A stretch of 34,917 nucleotides of DNA from Caldilineaceae bacterium (GTDB taxonomy: Bacteria; Chloroflexota; Anaerolineae; Caldilineales; Caldilineaceae): assembly GCA_026705565.1 (NCBI GenBank), contig JAPPAJ010000273.1, forward strand, positions 1 through 34,917, in the 5' to 3' direction. Below are positions 32,509-34,917 of this stretch, piece after piece. Position 1 is the first letter of the stretch. Every line of letters begins with the position of its first letter. The notes under the pieces are model-generated. The model was not told the origin of the DNA and did no database searches. It saw only the letters and a program-made list of their open reading frames with translations. Made by a program: the position numbers and the translations under genes.

Positions 32509-32853
32509 ATGCAGGAATTCGCGCTCACTATCGATCTCGTGGACGATGAGCAGGCCATCGCCGAGTATGTCCGCCATCATGCCGAGGTTTGGCCGGAAGT
32601 GATCCGGGATCTCCGCTCGGTAGGCATCACCGACATGCGCATTTGGCTGCTGGGACGCCGCATGTTCATGTTGATGCAGGCCCACGACGACTTCGAACCG
32701 GACCGCGACTTTGCCAGGCTGGAAGCCAGCAGTCCGCGGTACAACGAGTGGCAGCGTCTGATGGACACCTTCCAGTCGCGGGTGCCGGAAGCCCAAGCCG
32801 ATGAACACTGGGCCGCCATGTCCAAGGTGTTCGACCTGTCCGACTACCATTAG
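32509..32853 (+). CDS. L-rhamnose mutarotase family protein (RhaM-like)
   Basis: A 114-residue small alpha/beta-barrel protein that interconverts anomers of a deoxy sugar. EYVRHHAEVWPEV (Y20, H24, W28) matches the RhaM active-site segment EYxRRHNPIWPE of E. coli, and RIWLLGRRMFMLMQAHDDF and EWQRLMDTFQ follow the family pattern. It begins 17 bases after the dehydrogenase, with a GAGGAA ribosome-binding site. Similar proteins accompany L-fucose dehydrogenases in non-phosphorylating fucose pathways, where they deliver the right anomer. No rhamnose isomerase or kinase is nearby, so a fucose/galactose-type role is at least as likely as rhamnose. Confidence 0.9.
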   Translation: MQEFALTIDLVDDEQAIAEYVRHHAEVWPEVIRDLRSVGITDMRIWLLGRRMFMLMQAHDDFEPDRDFARLEASSPRYNEWQRLMDTFQSRVPEAQADEHWAAMSKVFDLSDYH

Positions 32854-32910
32854 GCATTGCCACCGACGCGCGCCAGTATCTCCGCGCCTCTTTCAGTTGG
32901 GAAATCCGCC

Positions 32911-34122
32911 ATGTTGCAGGAAGCAAGGAAAATCCAGTCCAAGGTCGTTGCCTACCGCAGGGATATCCACCGGAATCCGGAACTGGGATTCCAGGAGTTC
33001 AGGACCGCCGCCCTGGTGGCCGACGCCCTGGCCGAAATTGGCACGCAGGACATCCGGACCCAAGTCGGCCGGACCGGCGTGACCACCATCATCGGACCCG
33101 CCGACGGGCCGGTCATTGGCATTCGGGCGGACATGGACGCGCTTCCGATCGAGGAGCAGGTCGGACATTCCTTCAAGTCCGACAACCCCGGAGTCATGCA
33201 TGCCTGCGGCCACGACGCCCACACGGCCATGCTGTTGGGAGCCGCCGAGATTCTCCAACAGCACTACGCAACCCAACCGGATGCGTGGAAGGGCCGGATC
33301 AAGCTGCTGTTTCAGCCGTCCGAGGAAGGTTTCGACGAGACCGGCACCAGCGGCGCCACAGCCATGATCGAGGACCAGGCAGTGGCAGAACTGGATCATG
33401 TCATCGCACTCCACGTCAATTCGACCCGGCCCTCCGGCGAGGTCGCGGTGTGCAGGGGCGATGCCTTGGCGGCGGTGGACAGTTTCGAGGCCTGGGTACG
33501 AGGCGACGGCGGCCATGGAGCCATGCCCCATCAAGGAGTGGACCCACTGTACCTGCTCAGCGCCATCCTGCCCCAGCTGTACGGGATTCCTTCCCGCCGC
33601 ATCAGCCCCAAGGACAAGTGCGTGGTCAGCCTGGGACAGATTGCGGGTGGCGCGGCCTCCAACGTGATTCCGGCCGAGGTGTACCTGCAGGGGACCATTC
33701 GAAGCCTGTCCGACACAGTGCGCCAACAGCTGTGGCATGAAGTCGAACAGTGCTTCAAGGTCGCGGAAACCCTGGGCGGGGCCTACGAATTTCGACTGCA
33801 CAAGGGATATCCGGCCATGGTCAACAACGCCGATGTCACGGATTGGCTGGAAGGCGCCGCGGCCGATCTGGCCGGTCCGGATGCCATCTCCAGCCCGGAG
33901 GCGCCGTTCAGCATGGGAGCCGAGGATTTTGCCTACATGACACGTGCGGTCCCGGGATCCATGTTCATGCTCGGGGCGGCCGTGGAAAACGGCGGAGCCC
34001 ACCACACGCCACGGTTCGACATTGACGAGGACGTATTCCCACTGGGGGTTGCCGTGCTCGCGGAGACAGCCCGGCGATACGTGACCGGTGAAGCCAACAG
34101 TCTCGCGACCGTCAACGATTGA
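32911..34122 (+). CDS. M20D amidohydrolase (N-acyl amino acid / hippurate hydrolase type)
   Basis: A 403-residue cytoplasmic metallo-amidohydrolase. Metal-binding motifs: MHACGHDAHTAMLLGAA (C99, H101), FQPSEEG (E138/E139), and the final GAHHTPRFD. RRDIHRNPELGFQE near the N-terminus is the M20D start signature, and GGHGAMPHQGVDP marks the dimerisation-domain His. The ATG at 32911 is chosen over an upstream TTG (32857), as it gives the standard family N-terminus. Candidate activities are removal of acyl groups from amino acids, or IAA-amino-acid-type conjugates. It lies 57 bases after the mutarotase and 26 before a second M20 enzyme, all on one strand. Confidence 0.9.
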   Translation: MLQEARKIQSKVVAYRRDIHRNPELGFQEFRTAALVADALAEIGTQDIRTQVGRTGVTTIIGPADGPVIGIRADMDALPIEEQVGHSFKSDNPGVMHACGHDAHTAMLLGAAEILQQHYATQPDAWKGRIKLLFQPSEEGFDETGTSGATAMIEDQAVAELDHVIALHVNSTRPSGEVAVCRGDALAAVDSFEAWVRGDGGHGAMPHQGVDPLYLLSAILPQLYGIPSRRISPKDKCVVSLGQIAGGAASNVIPAEVYLQGTIRSLSDTVRQQLWHEVEQCFKVAETLGGAYEFRLHKGYPAMVNNADVTDWLEGAAADLAGPDAISSPEAPFSMGAEDFAYMTRAVPGSMFMLGAAVENGGAHHTPRFDIDEDVFPLGVAVLAETARRYVTGEANSLATVND

Positions 34123-34148
34123 TCTGGGCGTCCGGTCCAATCGCAGGC

Positions 34149-34917
34149 ATGAATTCCACTGTACGCCCAGCACTGAACAGGGGCTTTCTAAGGGAAGCCC
34201 TGTTCCGCTTGATCGCCATCGATTCGAGCAATCCGACCCTGACTCCGGGTGCCCCCGGGGAAGAGGACCTCGCGAACTTCATCTTGGCCGAACTGGCCCG
34301 CATCGGGCTTGATCCTGCCCGCCAGGAAACAGCCGAGCCCCACAGGCCGAACGTAGTGGCCACGTTGCCCGGGCGAAGTGCCGACGCGCCTTCCCTGATG
34401 TTGCTGGCCCACATGGACACGGTCGGCGTCGAAGGCATGTCGGCCCCCTTCCTGCCGTGGGAACAGCATGGCCAGGTGTACGGCCGGGGAGCCCAGGACA
34501 TGAAGGGCAGCATCGCCGTGATGCTGGCCCTCGCCGAGTCGCTGATTACGGCCGGCCACAGGCCCGAGGGCGACCTTACCCTGGCATTCGTTTCAGACGA
34601 GGAAGCGGACAGCATTGGCGCCCAACGGCTCGTGGAGGATCCGATTTCGGAGCAGACGGTGGTCCTGGAACCCACCGGAATGGAGATCGCCGTCGCCCAC
34701 CGAGGCTTCGCCTGGTATACCGTCACTGCCGAAGGGCGCGCCGCGCACGGGAGCCGTTGGCAGGAGGGAATAGACGCGATTTCATGCATGGGCGTGTTCC
34801 TGGCAGCCTTGCACGAACATGCATCCGAATTGGTGCGCCGCACGCCGTCGACCACCGCCGGCCCCCCATCGATCCATGCTTCCACCATAACGGGCGGAAC
34901 TGAAATCAGCATCTACC
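34149..34917 (+). CDS. M20 peptidase (ArgE/DapE/YgeY-like), C-terminus cut by window edge
   Basis: About 256 codons are present from the ATG at 34149, and the frame is open to the end of the window. Metal ligands: LLAHMDTVG (H88, D90), YGRGAQDMKGSIAVML (D117), FVSDEEADSIG (E151/E152) and VLEPTG. AHGSR (dimerisation-domain His) follows. This is the ArgE/DapE/succinyl-desuccinylase/YgeY branch, distinct from the M20D enzyme just upstream. The specific substrate cannot be assigned, and about a third of the protein lies beyond the window. Confidence 0.9.
   Translation, partial: MNSTVRPALNRGFLREALFRLIAIDSSNPTLTPGAPGEEDLANFILAELARIGLDPARQETAEPHRPNVVATLPGRSADAPSLMLLAHMDTVGVEGMSAPFLPWEQHGQVYGRGAQDMKGSIAVMLALAESLITAGHRPEGDLTLAFVSDEEADSIGAQRLVEDPISEQTVVLEPTGMEIAVAHRGFAWYTVTAEGRAAHGSRWQEGIDAISCMGVFLAALHEHASELVRRTPSTTAGPPSIHASTITGGTEISIY

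Noticed and set aside
32893..34173. 426-codon minus-strand open frame over the M20D gene
   Set aside because: Antisense shadow of an amidohydrolase with intact metal motifs.
1..34917. tRNA, rRNA, CRISPR array, insertion sequence or prophage
   Set aside because: No T-loop-like GTTCGA contexts with flanking acceptor stems, no regular direct repeats, and no transposase, integrase or phage genes were seen on reading both strands.

Overview
The window is GC-rich, densely coded chromosomal DNA with no tRNA, rRNA, CRISPR array, insertion sequence or phage gene that I could see. The best taxonomic pointer is the cluster at 20129-31362: an Agl23-like protein (TIGR03663 type) beside two DUF2298 proteins (TIGR03662 'Chlor_Arch_YYY' type). 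This pairing is known mainly from Chloroflexota and some archaea. Bacterial gyrA, bL9, bL33, MenA and LepB point to an uncultured Chloroflexota bacterium, perhaps Anaerolineae/Caldilineae-like. The phylum is a fairly confident inference; the class is a guess.

Layout. 1-1632 (minus): a ROK sugar kinase followed by galT, which is cut by the window edge. 1805-3377 (plus): a zinc-ribbon Nudix hydrolase and an extended SDR/epimerase. 3508-6970 (plus): rplI and gyrA, each with its own promoter. 7222-8616 (plus): an AlbA_2/RecG-C-like regulator. 8683-10506 (plus): signal peptidase I, a small protein and a translationally coupled metallo-beta-lactamase-fold hydrolase. 10507-10940: a non-coding leader holding a short leader peptide and an intrinsic terminator. 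10941-14540 (plus): two ABC half-transporters with complementary degenerate motifs. 14598-17177 (minus): a membrane-anchored SpoIID/LytB-domain protein. 17754-18641 (minus): menA. 18801-20027 (plus): rpmG and a DUF368 (PopT-type) polyprenyl-phosphate transporter. 20129-31362 (minus): a four-gene envelope block (3D-domain protein, GT-C/DUF2298 fusion, DUF2298 protein, Agl23-like protein with an NHL propeller). 31475-34917 (plus): a zinc alcohol dehydrogenase, a RhaM-family mutarotase and two M20 amidohydrolases, the last cut by the window edge.

How the genes work together. Two themes recur. The first is envelope and polyprenyl-phosphate biology: MenA, PopT-type transporter, the Agl23/DUF2298 giants, and the 3D and SpoIID-domain proteins. 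The second is sugar and amide catabolism at both ends of the window. Several genes are preceded by very similar extended -10 promoters (TTGSTAYAATT).

The most interesting element is the leader at about 10735-10940. A 17-codon ORF with a near-perfect Shine-Dalgarno sequence ends inside a segment that can pair with, and so disrupt, the 5' arm of a strong intrinsic terminator lying just upstream of a heterodimeric ABC exporter. This has the architecture of ribosome-mediated transcription attenuation, as known for bmrCD of Bacillus subtilis, and I propose it as a candidate regulatory system.
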